A DNA stretch of 64,000 nucleotides, from the NCBI RefSeq assembly GCF_007828865.1, contig NZ_VIVK01000003.1, positions 124,001-188,000 of the forward strand, written 5' to 3'. Positions within the stretch are counted from its first letter, which is position 1; each line of letters begins with the position of its first letter. Position numbers and translations under genes: made by a program. This DNA is from Kribbella amoyensis. GTDB lineage: Bacteria; Actinomycetota; Actinomycetes; Propionibacteriales; Kribbellaceae. Of the stretch, positions 16,761 through 26,900 are shown one piece after another. Under the pieces are notes generated by a model, which had not been told where the DNA came from, searched no databases, and saw nothing but the letters and a program-made list of their open reading frames with translations.

Positions 16761-18851
16761 TTATGAGCGGGCGACGAGGACCTCGAACAGGCCCAGCTCG
16801 GGCAGCTGGACGCGGCCGTCGACCACGGGCAGCCGCTCGCCCGAGCAGAGCGCCTCGATCTCGCCCGTGAGGCCCGGCAGCGACAACCACGTACTCGCGA
16901 TCGGCAGCGGCGCGGCGAACCGCTGGTCGGCGTCGCCCGATCTGTTCAGCAGATGGATCACCGTCCCGGCCGCGGATCGGCCGAGCACGATCTCCACCTG
17001 TTCGGGCAGCCCGGTCGCGACCTGCGGACCCCCGGCCCGGACGACCTCGTCCACGAAGAGATCCCGCTGCGCCGACAACCCGACCTCGCGATACGCGCGG
17101 CCGACGGTCCACGGCAACATCACGGCCCGGCCCTTCCCGTACTCCGCGCGCAGCCGGCCGGGATGCTCGAGCTCCAGATGCCCGTAACACTTTTCCGGCG
17201 GGCCGTAGGGAGCGCGCGACAACGCGAGTAGCCCCAGCTCGGCCCCTGCCTTCGGCTCGACCACATCGAACGCCCCGACCACGGGCACAATCCCGTTGTC
17301 GACAATCCGACCATCGCCGACGCCCGCCGTTCCACCCACCCCACTCGCCCCCCGCACCCCCGTCGGGGTGGTGCGGAGGTGGAGGGACCTGGTCGCCTCT
17401 TCGGTGTCGTGACTCGCGAGCCTGCGGGTCGCCGGAAGGCAGGCGAGCTGGATCTCCTCGGCGATCACCCCGCTGTTGCCCGTGGCAACCACCGCGCCGC
17501 CGCCCTGGCAGTACGCGTCGACCGCCTGCGCGGAGGCCGGCGCGAGTCCGCCGAGATCGGGCAGCACGACCGCGCGGTACCTGGCCAGCTCCACCTCGGC
17601 GAGCCGTTCCTCGGGGACGACGTCGAACGGGACGTGCCGTTGGACCAGGGCGAGGTACAGCCCCTGGAACTCCCTGGTCGCACCCGGCTTGAACTGGTCC
17701 GGCCGCACCAGCAACGTCTCCGCGGCCGGCCCGAGCCCGCGGTACACCTCGTGCTGGTCGCGGTGGAATCTGGTCAGCTCACCCGCGATCCCCAAGCAGG
17801 CATAAGGATTGTCGACAGGCGTACCCATGATGTACGTCGACGGGTTGGCACCGCGCGCGATCGCCTGCACCAGGTACTGCGCGAAGTGGTGCGGCTCCTC
17901 GCCCGCCGACCGGTACGGCATGTCCACGAAGCCGACCGAGTTCGTCAGCACCGGCACCGTCGGCCGGTACGTCTTCGCCGCGCTCACCGCCTCGCTGGTG
18001 CGGTGGTGCCACAACGGCCGGCCGACCGCGTTGTTCGCCTCGTGGAAGACGATGTCCGCGCGATCCCCGAGCACCAGCGGCGCCTCCGGCCGTCGGCGCG
18101 CGAGGTGGTCCCGGATCCGGCCGGTGAGCTCGGCCAGCACCTCCCGCGAGAACCGCTGCCACGTCTCGTACCCGGGTGACTCCTTGCCCTCCGGAAGACT
18201 CTCGCCGGGCGCGTACGCGGCGTACCGGGCGGTGCAGGCGAGACAGTGGCAGACCCCGCGGTTCCGGCGGCTGTAGTCGACCTCGTTGAACGACATCCAG
18301 TTGCAGAAGAAGCCGTCGATCGGATAGCGGTCGAGCACCTCGTCGAGGACCTCGAACAGCTTCACCTGGTAGTAGTCGCCGCTCGGGCAGACGCTGGTCA
18401 GCCCGTTGTAGACCTGCGGATCGCCGGCCACGTCGACGAAGCACCACTCGGGATGTCGCTCGGCCCGCCGGTGGTCGATCTTGGAGAAGTCCATCCGGCC
18501 CATCACCCGGATCCCGCGCCGGCTCGCCGCCTGCACCGCGTCGCCGACGAGGTCACCCGAAGCCCGCTGCGCGAGGTACGGGTTGCGGGTCTGGAAGTCG
18601 AGGTCGGTCGGATAGTTGGACAGGATCCCGCCGACGCTCAGCAGCCAGGTGTCGGCGCCGAACTCCACCAGGTAGTCCAGCACCTCCTCGACATCGAGGC
18701 CCGCGTCGATCTCGCGCAGGTTCGTCTGGAACATCCGGAACGGTTCCTGCCACCACAACGCCCGCTCCGCCTTCTCCCCCACCACCTCGCCCGGCTCTCC
18801 CTCCGGCGCCGGCGTCACCTCCCCGAACCCGACCGCTTCCGCCGGCTTCAC
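16761..18851 (-). CDS. GHL6-like putative glycoside hydrolase with beta-galactosidase trimerisation-like domain (copy A)
   Basis: 696 residues. Residues ~35-400 look like the hypothetical glycosyl hydrolase 6 (GHL6) TIM barrel: EFGADTWLLSVGGILSNYPTD, RRGIRVMGRMDFSK, YPIDGFFCNWMSFNE and CLACTARY. The NWMSFNE segment is a likely active-site strand. The middle (ARYRAVVLPDLGGLAPASAQAVDAYCQGGG) is the Rossmann-like trimerisation domain of GH42 enzymes. No export signal is seen, so it is probably cytosolic. GTG 18851 overlaps the stop of the reductase upstream by 4 nt. The substrate is unknown; the neighbouring importer suggests an oligosaccharide. It is a distant paralogue of the gene at 19696-21900. 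Confidence 0.72.
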   Translation of the reverse strand: MKPAEAVGFGEVTPAPEGEPGEVVGEKAERALWWQEPFRMFQTNLREIDAGLDVEEVLDYLVEFGADTWLLSVGGILSNYPTDLDFQTRNPYLAQRASGDLVGDAVQAASRRGIRVMGRMDFSKIDHRRAERHPEWCFVDVAGDPQVYNGLTSVCPSGDYYQVKLFEVLDEVLDRYPIDGFFCNWMSFNEVDYSRRNRGVCHCLACTARYAAYAPGESLPEGKESPGYETWQRFSREVLAELTGRIRDHLARRRPEAPLVLGDRADIVFHEANNAVGRPLWHHRTSEAVSAAKTYRPTVPVLTNSVGFVDMPYRSAGEEPHHFAQYLVQAIARGANPSTYIMGTPVDNPYACLGIAGELTRFHRDQHEVYRGLGPAAETLLVRPDQFKPGATREFQGLYLALVQRHVPFDVVPEERLAEVELARYRAVVLPDLGGLAPASAQAVDAYCQGGGAVVATGNSGVIAEEIQLACLPATRRLASHDTEEATRSLHLRTTPTGVRGASGVGGTAGVGDGRIVDNGIVPVVGAFDVVEPKAGAELGLLALSRAPYGPPEKCYGHLELEHPGRLRAEYGKGRAVMLPWTVGRAYREVGLSAQRDLFVDEVVRAGGPQVATGLPEQVEIVLGRSAAGTVIHLLNRSGDADQRFAAPLPIASTWLSLPGLTGEIEALCSGERLPVVDGRVQLPELGLFEVLVARS

Positions 18852-19696
18852 GATTTGCCCCGGCGGAGGGTTCGGTGCAGGGCGGAGTGGTCGAGGTCGC
18901 CGTCGCCGTCCGCGATCGCCGCGTTCATCAGCTGCTGGGTGGCGGCCGTGTTGGGGAGCGCGAGGTCCAGTTCGTTCGCGGCCTGGATCGCGAGCGCGAG
19001 GTCCTTGCGATGCAGCCGGATCCGGAAGCCGGGATCGAAGGCCTGGTTGATCATCCGCTCACCGTGCAGTTCGAGGATCCGCGACGAGGCGAACCCACCG
19101 AGCAACGCCTCCCGCACGACGGCCGGATCGGCGCCCGCCTTCTCGGCGAACAGCAACGCCTCCGCGACCGCCTCGATGGTCAACCCGACGACGATCTGAT
19201 TGGCGACCTTCGCGGTCTGCCCGGCACCGGGACCGCCGATCAGCGTCACGTTCTTCCCGAGCACCTCGAAGATCGGCCGGGCCCGCTCGAACACCTCCGG
19301 CCGGCCGCCGACCATGATCGTCAGCGTCGCCTGCTGCGCCCCGACCTCACCACCGGACACCGGCGCGTCCAGGTACTCGCAGCCGAGCTCCTCGATCCGC
19401 CGCGCGAAAGTCTTCGTCGCGGTCGGCGAGATCGAGCTCATGTCGATCACCAGCGATCCGGGCTTCAGTCCCTCGGCGACGCCGTCCGCGCCGAAGAGTG
19501 CATTGTCGACATCAGGCGTGTCCGGAAGCATCAGGATCACGACCTCCGACCGCTCGGCCGCGTCCGCCGCCGACTCGCAGGCGTGCCCGTCGACGTCCGG
19601 TTTCGCCCGGTACAGCGCGAGGTCGTGCCCGGCCGCCGCCAGGTTGCGGGCCATCGGGCGTCCCATCACGCCCAGTCCGACAAATCCGATCCGCAT
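18848..19696 (-). CDS. NAD(P)-dependent 3-hydroxyacid dehydrogenase, tartronate-semialdehyde-reductase-like
   Basis: 282 residues of the beta-hydroxyacid dehydrogenase family. The Rossmann loop is MRIGFVGLGVMGRPMARNLA. The substrate motif is FLDAPVSGG-like (EYLDAPVSGGEVGAQ), and the catalytic lysine is in GAGQTAKVANQ. GlxR/GarR enzymes of this family reduce tartronate semialdehyde to glycerate. With a hydroxypyruvate-isomerase-like protein across the divergent promoter, that role is the best guess; 3-hydroxyisobutyrate or an aldonate-type substrate is the alternative. ATG 19696 overlaps the upstream stop (TGATG), and its own stop overlaps the next start (GTGA), so the genes form one coupled operon. 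Confidence 0.82.
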   Translation of the reverse strand: MRIGFVGLGVMGRPMARNLAAAGHDLALYRAKPDVDGHACESAADAAERSEVVILMLPDTPDVDNALFGADGVAEGLKPGSLVIDMSSISPTATKTFARRIEELGCEYLDAPVSGGEVGAQQATLTIMVGGRPEVFERARPIFEVLGKNVTLIGGPGAGQTAKVANQIVVGLTIEAVAEALLFAEKAGADPAVVREALLGGFASSRILELHGERMINQAFDPGFRIRLHRKDLALAIQAANELDLALPNTAATQQLMNAAIADGDGDLDHSALHRTLRRGKS

Positions 19697-21900
19697 CACT
19701 GCCTCCAGTCCACGTGCACGATCTCGAGCAGGCCGGCGGTCGGAATCGTGACCACGACCCGCTGATTGTCGACAATCGGCTCCACGTCCACCCCGGCGAC
19801 CACCAGCCGCACCTTCGGTCTCACCTCGACCCCGGCCGGATCCGTGGGCAGGGCGACCGTGACGGTCTGCGGCGGGAGCGGAAGGGTTTCGCGGATCGGT
19901 CCGCGCATCGCCATCGGGTTGGTGAGGTTGACCAGGGCAACGGCCACCTGGCCCTCGCCCTGATGGACGGCGACGTCGACCAGACCGGCGCCTTCGACGG
20001 TCACGTCCGGGTCCTTGCCGAGGGCCCAGGCGACCGCGTTCGCGATCAGCCGGCCGTGATCCGACTGCAGCGCCTCCCAGAAGATCGCGCCCAGGTTGAA
20101 CGGGAAGTACACCGTCCGCCCACCACCGGCGTGCTCGCGGCACACCACACCCGGCCGATCGGGCCCCTTCCGCGGGTACACCTCTTCCATCGGCAGATCC
20201 GGGAAGTCCGGGATGAAGCGGAACGGCACCACGGCGTCCGGATCCGCTTCGATCCCGAGGATCTCGGTGCCGCCGATGATGCGGGTCGTGTCCCCGAAGC
20301 CCTCGTTCAGCCGGTGCTCGTCGGTCAACGCGATGTAGTTGTTCTTCACCGCCCGGCTCGGCTCGACCAGGTGAATCCCGAGTACGTCCGACAGACCGAA
20401 GTCGGCGCGCACTTCCCCTCGTTCGTCGAACAGCGAACTCTGGTACGCCGCGACCAGCGACCCGCCCTGCTCGACGTACGCGCGGAGGGCGGCGCACTGG
20501 TCGTCGCCGAGCTGCTCCGCGTTCGCGAGCACGAGCACCTTGTACTGGTTCAGCCGGTCCGCGGTCAGCGCCTGGTCGGACACGAACTCGAACGGCACCC
20601 GCGCCTCGACCAGCGCCTGGTAGAACCCGTCATCGTGCTGGGAGACCTTCTCGCCGGCTCGCAACTGCCCGGCCCGGGTGGGATCGACGAGCGCCACCTC
20701 GGCCGTGATCCGCAGATCTTCGAGCACCGGTTCAACCTGAGCGTGCAAGGTGAACGCCTCGACCACCGGCGGCACCCACCGCCGATCCGGGACACTCGCG
20801 TTGAACTTCGTGAACCACGGCAGCGCACCGTGCGCGAAACCGTCGACAATCCACGTCTTCGTCTCCTCGGCCGGCGCGACCGAGTCCTTCCACCGGTACT
20901 GGTGGTGCTCCGGACCGACCGAGGTGATCAGCCGGACCGGGCGATCCGGGAACACCCCGCGGTTCCGCTTGCCGTTGCGGCCCGCCGACCACGGCGCCTC
21001 GGTACCGGACCGGCCCTGCTTGTCGATGAAGAAGATCGGATAGTGCCGTTCGACCTGTTCGCGGTCGAGATCGCGCGCGCCGAGGGCGCCGAGGTTCGGG
21101 ATGAAGCGGGCGTGCGGACGAAGATCGCGGACCGCCTCGTCCCAGATCGTCACCAGCCGGCTCAGGTGCCGGCGCCGCCAGCCGACGTACTCGTGCCAGT
21201 TCTCCCCGTACTCCTTGGCCGGCAGTTCGAGCCCGGTCTCGTCCCGGAACGACCGGCGTGCCGCCTCGCTGTAGGAGATGCCGTAGTACCCCTCCCACCG
21301 GTTCGCGAACACCGCGTCGACGTCGTACTCGCGGACGATCTCGCGGGCCACCTCGGTGATGAACTCGCTGTGGTACGTGGTGTACGCGCAGGTCAGCCAG
21401 ATGTCCGGGTGCGCCCAGTGCTCGAGCGGGTTGCCGTCGATGTCGCGGGCCAGCCAGTCCGGATGCGCGTCGGCGGCGTCCGCGTGCACGGCGTGCGGAT
21501 CGACGCGCGCCATCACGCTCATCCCGAGTCCGCGAGCGCCGTCGACCAGGGCGCCGAACGGGTCGGTGTCGCCGAGGTACTTGCTGCGGTAGTGGTACTT
21601 GATCGTGGTCGGGTAGTACGCGATGTACCCGCCCGCGCTGATGCAGGTCGCGTTCGACCGGCTGTCCCGCATCAGGTCCAGCCAGAAGTCGAGATCGAAG
21701 TGCTCGGGGTCGTCCTCGGCGAGCGTGATCTGCGCCCACCGGGTCGCCCGGTCCGGCCAGTCCGGGCTCCGTTCGGCCCGCGCGTCCACGAACACCTGCT
21801 CGTCGACCGGAGCCTGGTCGGCAGTCTGCTCAGGAGTCTGGTCGGGAGCCTGGTCGTTCGCGAGAGCCTGCTCGGGCGCTGTGTCGGATTCTGCGCGCAT
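19696..21900 (-). CDS. GHL6-like putative glycoside hydrolase with beta-galactosidase trimerisation-like domain (copy B)
   Basis: 734 residues. After a Gln/Asp/Glu-rich N-terminal ~45 residues, the GHL6-like barrel shows ATCISAGGYIAYYPTTIKYH, GLGMSVMARVDPHAVH and YDVDAVFANRWEGYYG, which parallel copy A. The trimerisation-like domain includes YKVLVLANAEQLGDDQCAALRAYVEQGGS, and a beta-rich C-terminal domain follows. There is no signal peptide. ATG 21900 follows AAGGGA and is preferred to the longer frame. This is the first gene of the minus-strand operon, with the GntR-type operator 38 nt upstream. Its activity is unproven; GH42-like galactosidase or a related exo-hydrolase is possible. Confidence 0.72.
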   Translation of the reverse strand: MRAESDTAPEQALANDQAPDQTPEQTADQAPVDEQVFVDARAERSPDWPDRATRWAQITLAEDDPEHFDLDFWLDLMRDSRSNATCISAGGYIAYYPTTIKYHYRSKYLGDTDPFGALVDGARGLGMSVMARVDPHAVHADAADAHPDWLARDIDGNPLEHWAHPDIWLTCAYTTYHSEFITEVAREIVREYDVDAVFANRWEGYYGISYSEAARRSFRDETGLELPAKEYGENWHEYVGWRRRHLSRLVTIWDEAVRDLRPHARFIPNLGALGARDLDREQVERHYPIFFIDKQGRSGTEAPWSAGRNGKRNRGVFPDRPVRLITSVGPEHHQYRWKDSVAPAEETKTWIVDGFAHGALPWFTKFNASVPDRRWVPPVVEAFTLHAQVEPVLEDLRITAEVALVDPTRAGQLRAGEKVSQHDDGFYQALVEARVPFEFVSDQALTADRLNQYKVLVLANAEQLGDDQCAALRAYVEQGGSLVAAYQSSLFDERGEVRADFGLSDVLGIHLVEPSRAVKNNYIALTDEHRLNEGFGDTTRIIGGTEILGIEADPDAVVPFRFIPDFPDLPMEEVYPRKGPDRPGVVCREHAGGGRTVYFPFNLGAIFWEALQSDHGRLIANAVAWALGKDPDVTVEGAGLVDVAVHQGEGQVAVALVNLTNPMAMRGPIRETLPLPPQTVTVALPTDPAGVEVRPKVRLVVAGVDVEPIVDNQRVVVTIPTAGLLEIVHVDWRQ

Positions 21901-21937
21901 CGGCGGTCCCTTCCGGATCGGCGAGGTGGTGCCAGAA

Positions 21938-21965
21938 TTGTTAGACAAGATAGCATTGCAGGCAA
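21938..21965. promoter_or_regulatory. GntR-type operator in the divergent glycosidase/isomerase promoter
   Basis: TTGTTAGACAA (21938-21948) matches the TTGT-N3-ACAA site at 16702. A second, shorter palindrome TTGCAGGCAA (21956-21965) lies beside it. Both sit in the 88-nt gap between the GHL6 operon (minus) and the isomerase gene (plus), where one regulator could control both directions. Confidence 0.6.
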
Positions 21966-21988
21966 GAGCTGCTGCTAGTCTTTTTGTC

Positions 21989-22792
21989 ATGGAGTACCGC
22001 GGCCTGACCCTGAGCGCGAACGTCTCGATGCTGTTCACCGAGCTCCCTTACCTCGATCGGTACGCCGCGGCCGCACGCCACGGTTTTACCCAGGTCGAGT
22101 CCTGGTGGCCCTTCCCCGGACCCGGCGCGACGGAGTCCGAGATCGACCAGCTGGTGGCGACGATCGAGGCCGCCGGAGTCTCGCTGAGCGCGCTGAACTT
22201 CTTCGGCGGCGACCTGGCGGCCGGCGAACGCGGGATCGCCTCGCACCCCGATCGGCAGCACGAGCTGGCGAGCAATGTCGACGCGATCACCCGGATCGCC
22301 GAACGCACCGGCTGCCGGCTCTTCAACCTGCTCTACGGCCAGCTCGACGATCGCTGGTCCCCCGCGGAGCAACAGGAGTGCGCCGTCACCGCGATCCGCT
22401 CGGCGGCCGAAGGCGTCGGCGCCTTCGGAGGCACGGTCCTGATCGAGCCGCTGACCGAGGGCCTCAACGGCCGCTATCCGCTGCTGACTGCCGACGACGT
22501 CCTCGCCTTGCTCGACGGCCCATTGAAGAATGTCGACAATCTGTCGCTGCTGTTCGACACCTTCCACCTCGGCAGCAACGGCGTCGACCTCGTCCCGACC
22601 GCCACCGCGCTCGCCCGGAACCTCGCCCACGTCCAGCTCGCCGACTCCCCCGGCCGCGGCGAACCAGGCTCCGGTGCCCTTCCGCTCGACGAGACGCTCG
22701 ACGCACTGCGCGATTCCGGGTACCGAGGCGTCGTCGCCTGCGAGTACAAGCCGACCACGGACACCGAGACCAGCCTGACCTGGCTCCGTTAG
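21989..22792 (+). CDS. Sugar phosphate isomerase/epimerase, hydroxypyruvate-isomerase-like
   Basis: 267 residues in the AP-endonuclease-2 / xylose-isomerase-like TIM barrel. Characteristic pieces are SANVSMLFTELPYLDRYAAAARHGF at the N-terminus, HLIEPLTEG-like VLIEPLTEGLNGRYPLL in the middle, LLFDTFHLGSNG and a C-terminal VACEYKP. The E/D/H/E metal site is therefore present. NVSMLFTE and EPL are typical of hydroxypyruvate isomerase (Hyi). It would interconvert hydroxypyruvate and tartronate semialdehyde, which the GlxR-like enzyme of the divergent operon could then reduce to glycerate. Its stop overlaps the convergent regulator by 4 nt. Confidence 0.82.
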   Translation: MEYRGLTLSANVSMLFTELPYLDRYAAAARHGFTQVESWWPFPGPGATESEIDQLVATIEAAGVSLSALNFFGGDLAAGERGIASHPDRQHELASNVDAITRIAERTGCRLFNLLYGQLDDRWSPAEQQECAVTAIRSAAEGVGAFGGTVLIEPLTEGLNGRYPLLTADDVLALLDGPLKNVDNLSLLFDTFHLGSNGVDLVPTATALARNLAHVQLADSPGRGEPGSGALPLDETLDALRDSGYRGVVACEYKPTTDTETSLTWLR

Positions 22793-23778
22793 ATCCAGTC
22801 GCGCCTCGTCGCCTCCATCGCGAGCTGGAAGCGGGTCCGGGCGCCGACTCGCTGGGACAAGCGCATGACGTGACGCTGGACGGTGCGTTCGCTCCACCCC
22901 AGGGCGCGGCTGGCCGCCTTGTCGGTTGCGCCTGACGCCAGCAGGGTGAGGAGTTTGACCTCCTCCTCGGTCAGCTCGTCGTCCGGTGCCTCGTCCACGC
23001 CCGCGTCGGGCATCGTCACCCGGACCGGAACGCTGCGTTCCCAGGCCAGGTCGAACAACGCGATCAACGCGTCCAGCAACGGCGACGGATGGATCACGTA
23101 CGACGCGGTCAGCGCGGCGTCGCCGATCCGGAGCAGCGGGATCAGGGCCAGCCGGTCGTCCGAGATCGCCAGCTTCATCGGCAGGCCGGCCGCGATCCGG
23201 GCCTGTTCGCCGTGCCGGATCCCGCGCGTCACGTCCTCCAGCCAGCCGGGGAGCTCGAGCACGGTCCGGTCGTAGATCACCCGGTACTTCACACCACGTT
23301 CGAGCAGGTCCAGCTCGACCGGGTTCGACTCGGTGTGCGCCTGCGGAGCGGCATACGGCGGCCGGTCGAAGCCACGCATCTCGGTCCGGGTGTTCTGCTG
23401 CAGCTCGACCCAGCGGTGATTCACCTCGTCCCGTCCGGACACCACCTCGACCAGCTCGCCCGGATGCGCGAACCGGGCACCCGCGCGGTACATCTCCATC
23501 AACGTCCGGACGTGCGACCGGACGTCGTGCAGCTCGCTCTCGCGCCGGCGCAGGATCGCCTCGAGCGCGCTGTCGGGGGCGACCGCGACGTACCGGGCGG
23601 GGCGGCCGTTCGTCCTGGTCGCGAGGCCGAGACCGACCAGGGTGGTCAGTGATCGGCGGACCGCGGCGGGCGGCGTCTCGGTATCGGTGACCAACTCGAC
23701 CGCGGTCGCCCGCGACCGCCGGACCAGGGCGTTGTACACCCGCTCGTCGGCCGGCCCGAGTCCGATCGTCTCCAGCAC
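22789..23778 (-). CDS. TrmB-like/LuxR-type transcriptional regulator
   Basis: 329 residues with two DNA-binding modules. Residues 1-70 resemble the TrmB/winged-helix start (ETIGLGPADERVYNALVRR, then AAVRRSLTTLVGLGLATRTN). Residues ~265-329 are a LuxR-type helix-turn-helix (LTEEEVKLLTLLASGATDKAASRALGWSERTVQRHVMRL). The middle is a predicted ligand-binding region with a phospholipase-D-like YRVIYDRTVL segment, as in other TrmB-LuxR proteins of actinomycetes. These are orphan regulators of unknown effector. It is convergent with the isomerase gene and divergent from the subtilase, which it might control. Confidence 0.8.
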   Translation of the reverse strand: MLETIGLGPADERVYNALVRRSRATAVELVTDTETPPAAVRRSLTTLVGLGLATRTNGRPARYVAVAPDSALEAILRRRESELHDVRSHVRTLMEMYRAGARFAHPGELVEVVSGRDEVNHRWVELQQNTRTEMRGFDRPPYAAPQAHTESNPVELDLLERGVKYRVIYDRTVLELPGWLEDVTRGIRHGEQARIAAGLPMKLAISDDRLALIPLLRIGDAALTASYVIHPSPLLDALIALFDLAWERSVPVRVTMPDAGVDEAPDDELTEEEVKLLTLLASGATDKAASRALGWSERTVQRHVMRLSQRVGARTRFQLAMEATRRDWI

Positions 23779-23994
23779 TCCTGCTCCCCCTGTCGTAATC
23801 CCGTCAGCTGACCGGAAGTCGTCGCCGGAACAGCTTGTCAGTGCATGGATCGAATGCCAATGTTCTTGGACCGGTCCCCCATGGTTTCCGGTTCTGTTCC
23901 GCCCGACCCGTTCGACTTTCCGGCACTGCCCTTGGCCCCGGGCCGCGTGACCTGCGCGGTCCGGTACCGACGCGTGCCGGTTCGAGGAGTGCCC

Positions 23995-26900
23995 ATGTCG
24001 TTGTCCGTCCGCCGCCCCGTCCGGTGGTGGCTCGCCGCGTCCGCTGTGCTGTCCGGTTCCCTCGCCCTGTCCGTCACCGTCGCTACGGCCTCCCCACCGA
24101 TCGGGACGTCGACGGCGACCTCGGTCGGGCCGGCCGCGGTTTCCCCGACCGGTACCGCCGGGAGGGCGGCCGTGGACGCCGGCGCCGGGCCGGCAGGTGA
24201 GCGCCTACGCGGCAAGATCGATCCGGCGTTGCTCGACGGCGCCAAGGCGAAGCGGTCCGCCGACGGCCGGATCGAGGCCGCTGTCATTCTCGGCCCCGAC
24301 CTGACCGTGCCCACCGCCCCGGGCGCCCGGAGCGCTGCCCGGCAGCAGGTGCCGGCAGAGCTCGAGGCCGCTGCTCAGGAGACCCAGCAGCCGGTGCTCG
24401 ACACGGTCGAGGCACACGGCGACGAGGTGATCAGCACCTTCTGGTTGAAGAACATGGTCCTGGTCCGAGCCAAGCCGGACACCCTGGACGCGCTCGCCGG
24501 GATCGCCCTGGTCGACCGGATCATCCCGAACTTCGAGTTCACCACCCCCGAGCAGACGCCGGCCCGCACCGCCGCGGCCGAGGACGTCACCTGGGGGCTG
24601 GCCAAGATCGGCGCCGACCGGGTGCAGACCGAGCGCGGTCTCACCGGTGACGGCGTCCGGGTCGCTGTCCTCGACACCGGTATCGACATCACCCACCCCG
24701 ACCTGGCCGGCAAGCTGGTCAGCGCCGACGCGGCGGATCCCGACCACCCGGGCGGCTGGCTCGAGTTCGGTGCCGGCGGCGAACCGGTGCACTCGGCCCC
24801 GCACGACAGCAGCTACCACGGCACGCACGTCGCCGGGACGATCGCCGGCGGCGACGCCTCGGGGACCCGGATCGGCGTCGCGCCGGACGCCGAGCTGATG
24901 GCCGGCCTGGTGATCCCGAACGGCTCCGGCTCGCTGGCCCAGGTGATCGCGGGGATGGAGTGGGCGCTCGCGCCGTACGACGCCGACGGCCGGCCGACCG
25001 GAGAACCCGCTGACGTGGTCAGCATGTCCCTGGGCGCCGAGGGCTACGAGGACGAGATGATCGAACCGGTCCGCAACCTGCACCGGGCCGGCGTCTTCCC
25101 CGCCTTTGCCATCGGCAACGAGTGTCTGCCGGGCGGATCGTCCAGCCCGGGCAACGTGTACGAGTCGGTCAGCGTGGGTGCGACCGACGTCAACGACGAC
25201 GTACCGGACTGGTCCTGCGGCGGCACCGTGCACCGCACCGACTGGATCGACGCCCCTGCCGAATGGCCCGAGTCCTTCGTCGTGCCGGACATCTCCGCGC
25301 CGGGTGTGGACGTGTACTCGACCCTGCCCGACGGCGGTTACGGCCTGCTGAGCGGGACGTCGATGGCGACCCCGCACGTCTCCGGCACGGTCGCCCTGAT
25401 GCTCCAGGCGCGCCCCGATCTGAGTGTCGACGACGCGCTCGACATCCTCGCCGGGACCTCGATCAGCGACGACCGGTACGGCGCGGTGCCGAACGACCGG
25501 GTCGGACGCGGCCGGATCGACGCCCTCGCGGCCGTGACCGAGGCCGGGCTGCAGAGCGGGATCCGCGGCGTCGTGACCGACAAGAAGTCGCGCAAGCCGC
25601 TCGGCGGAGTCACGGTCACGCTGTCCTCCGGGCGCGAGGTGACGACCGACGCGGCCGGCGTCTTCGAGCTGCGGGTCGCGCCGGGTACGTACCGGTTCGA
25701 CCTCGCCCGCTTCGGTTACCAGGACGGCTCGGCTTCCGCGCAGGTCCAGGCCGACCGGCTCACCGCGGTACGGATCGAGCTCGACCGGACCCGTTGGGGC
25801 ACGATCAGCGGGCGGGTGACCTACGGCCCGACCGGTTCGACGGTGCCCGGGGCGACCGTCACGGTCCAGGGTGTGCCGGACCAGCTCGTCGCGACCACGG
25901 CGCGGGACGGCCGGTACACGATTCGCGACGTGCCCGAGGGCCGGTACCAGGTCGTCGCCAACGCTCCCGGGATCTCGCGGACACCGGCCACCTCCGTGGT
26001 CGTCCGGAACCAGGGCCGGGTGGACCTGGCGCTGCCGCGGCCGTTCCCGACCCAGCGGGTGTCCACCTCGACGGAAGGGGCCCAGGGCAACGCGGAGATC
26101 TGGTGGCCGGAGCTGAACACCGACGGCAGCGTGGTCGCGTACGCGTCGGCCGCGTCGAACCTGGTGGCCGGTGACACCAACAACGACCTCGACGTCTTCG
26201 TCACCGACCGGAGGACCGGGGCCGTCGAGCGCGTCTCGGTGTCGTCGAAAGGTGCGCAGGGCAACAGCTTCTCGCTGTCGCCGACGCTCAGCTCGGACGG
26301 CCGGTACGTCGGGTTCAACAGCGGCGCCTCGAACCTCGTCGACGGGGACACCAACCAGCAGACGGACGCGTTCGTGCACGACCGGCAGACCGGCCGGACG
26401 GTGATGGTCTCGGTGACGCCGTCGGGCGCGCCTGGCGACGGCCTGTCCTCGGCCCCGTCGTTCAGCGCGGACGGCCGGTACGTCACCTTCAACAGCGACT
26501 CGACGAACCTCGTCCCCGGTGACACCAACGGCCAGACCGACGTGTTCGTCCGCGATCTGCAGACCGGTGTCACCGAACGGATCTCGGTCGCACCCGACGG
26601 CGGGAACGCGAACGCGGGATCGCGGGAGCAGTCCATCAGCGCGGACGGCCGGTACGTGGCGTTCAACAGCGACGCGACCAACCTGAGCGAGGACGATGTC
26701 GAGTTCCAGCGCGACGTCTTCGTCCGGGACCGGCAGAACGGGACGACCCGGCGGGTGGCCGGCCCGAACCCGGGCGACAACACCTCGCCGGTGCTGACCG
26801 CCGACGGCCGCAAGGTGGCGTTCGAGAACCGGAGTGCGCCGTCGTGGGTCTCGCACCTGTACGTCTACGACCTGACCACCGGGACGACCGAGCTGGCCTC

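Noticed and set aside
17296..22541. TTGTCGACAAT-like sites as a restriction-site or phage integration scar array
   Set aside because: They sit in frame in different genes at different places, with no flanking repeats, and are better explained as a recurring motif or codon effect.
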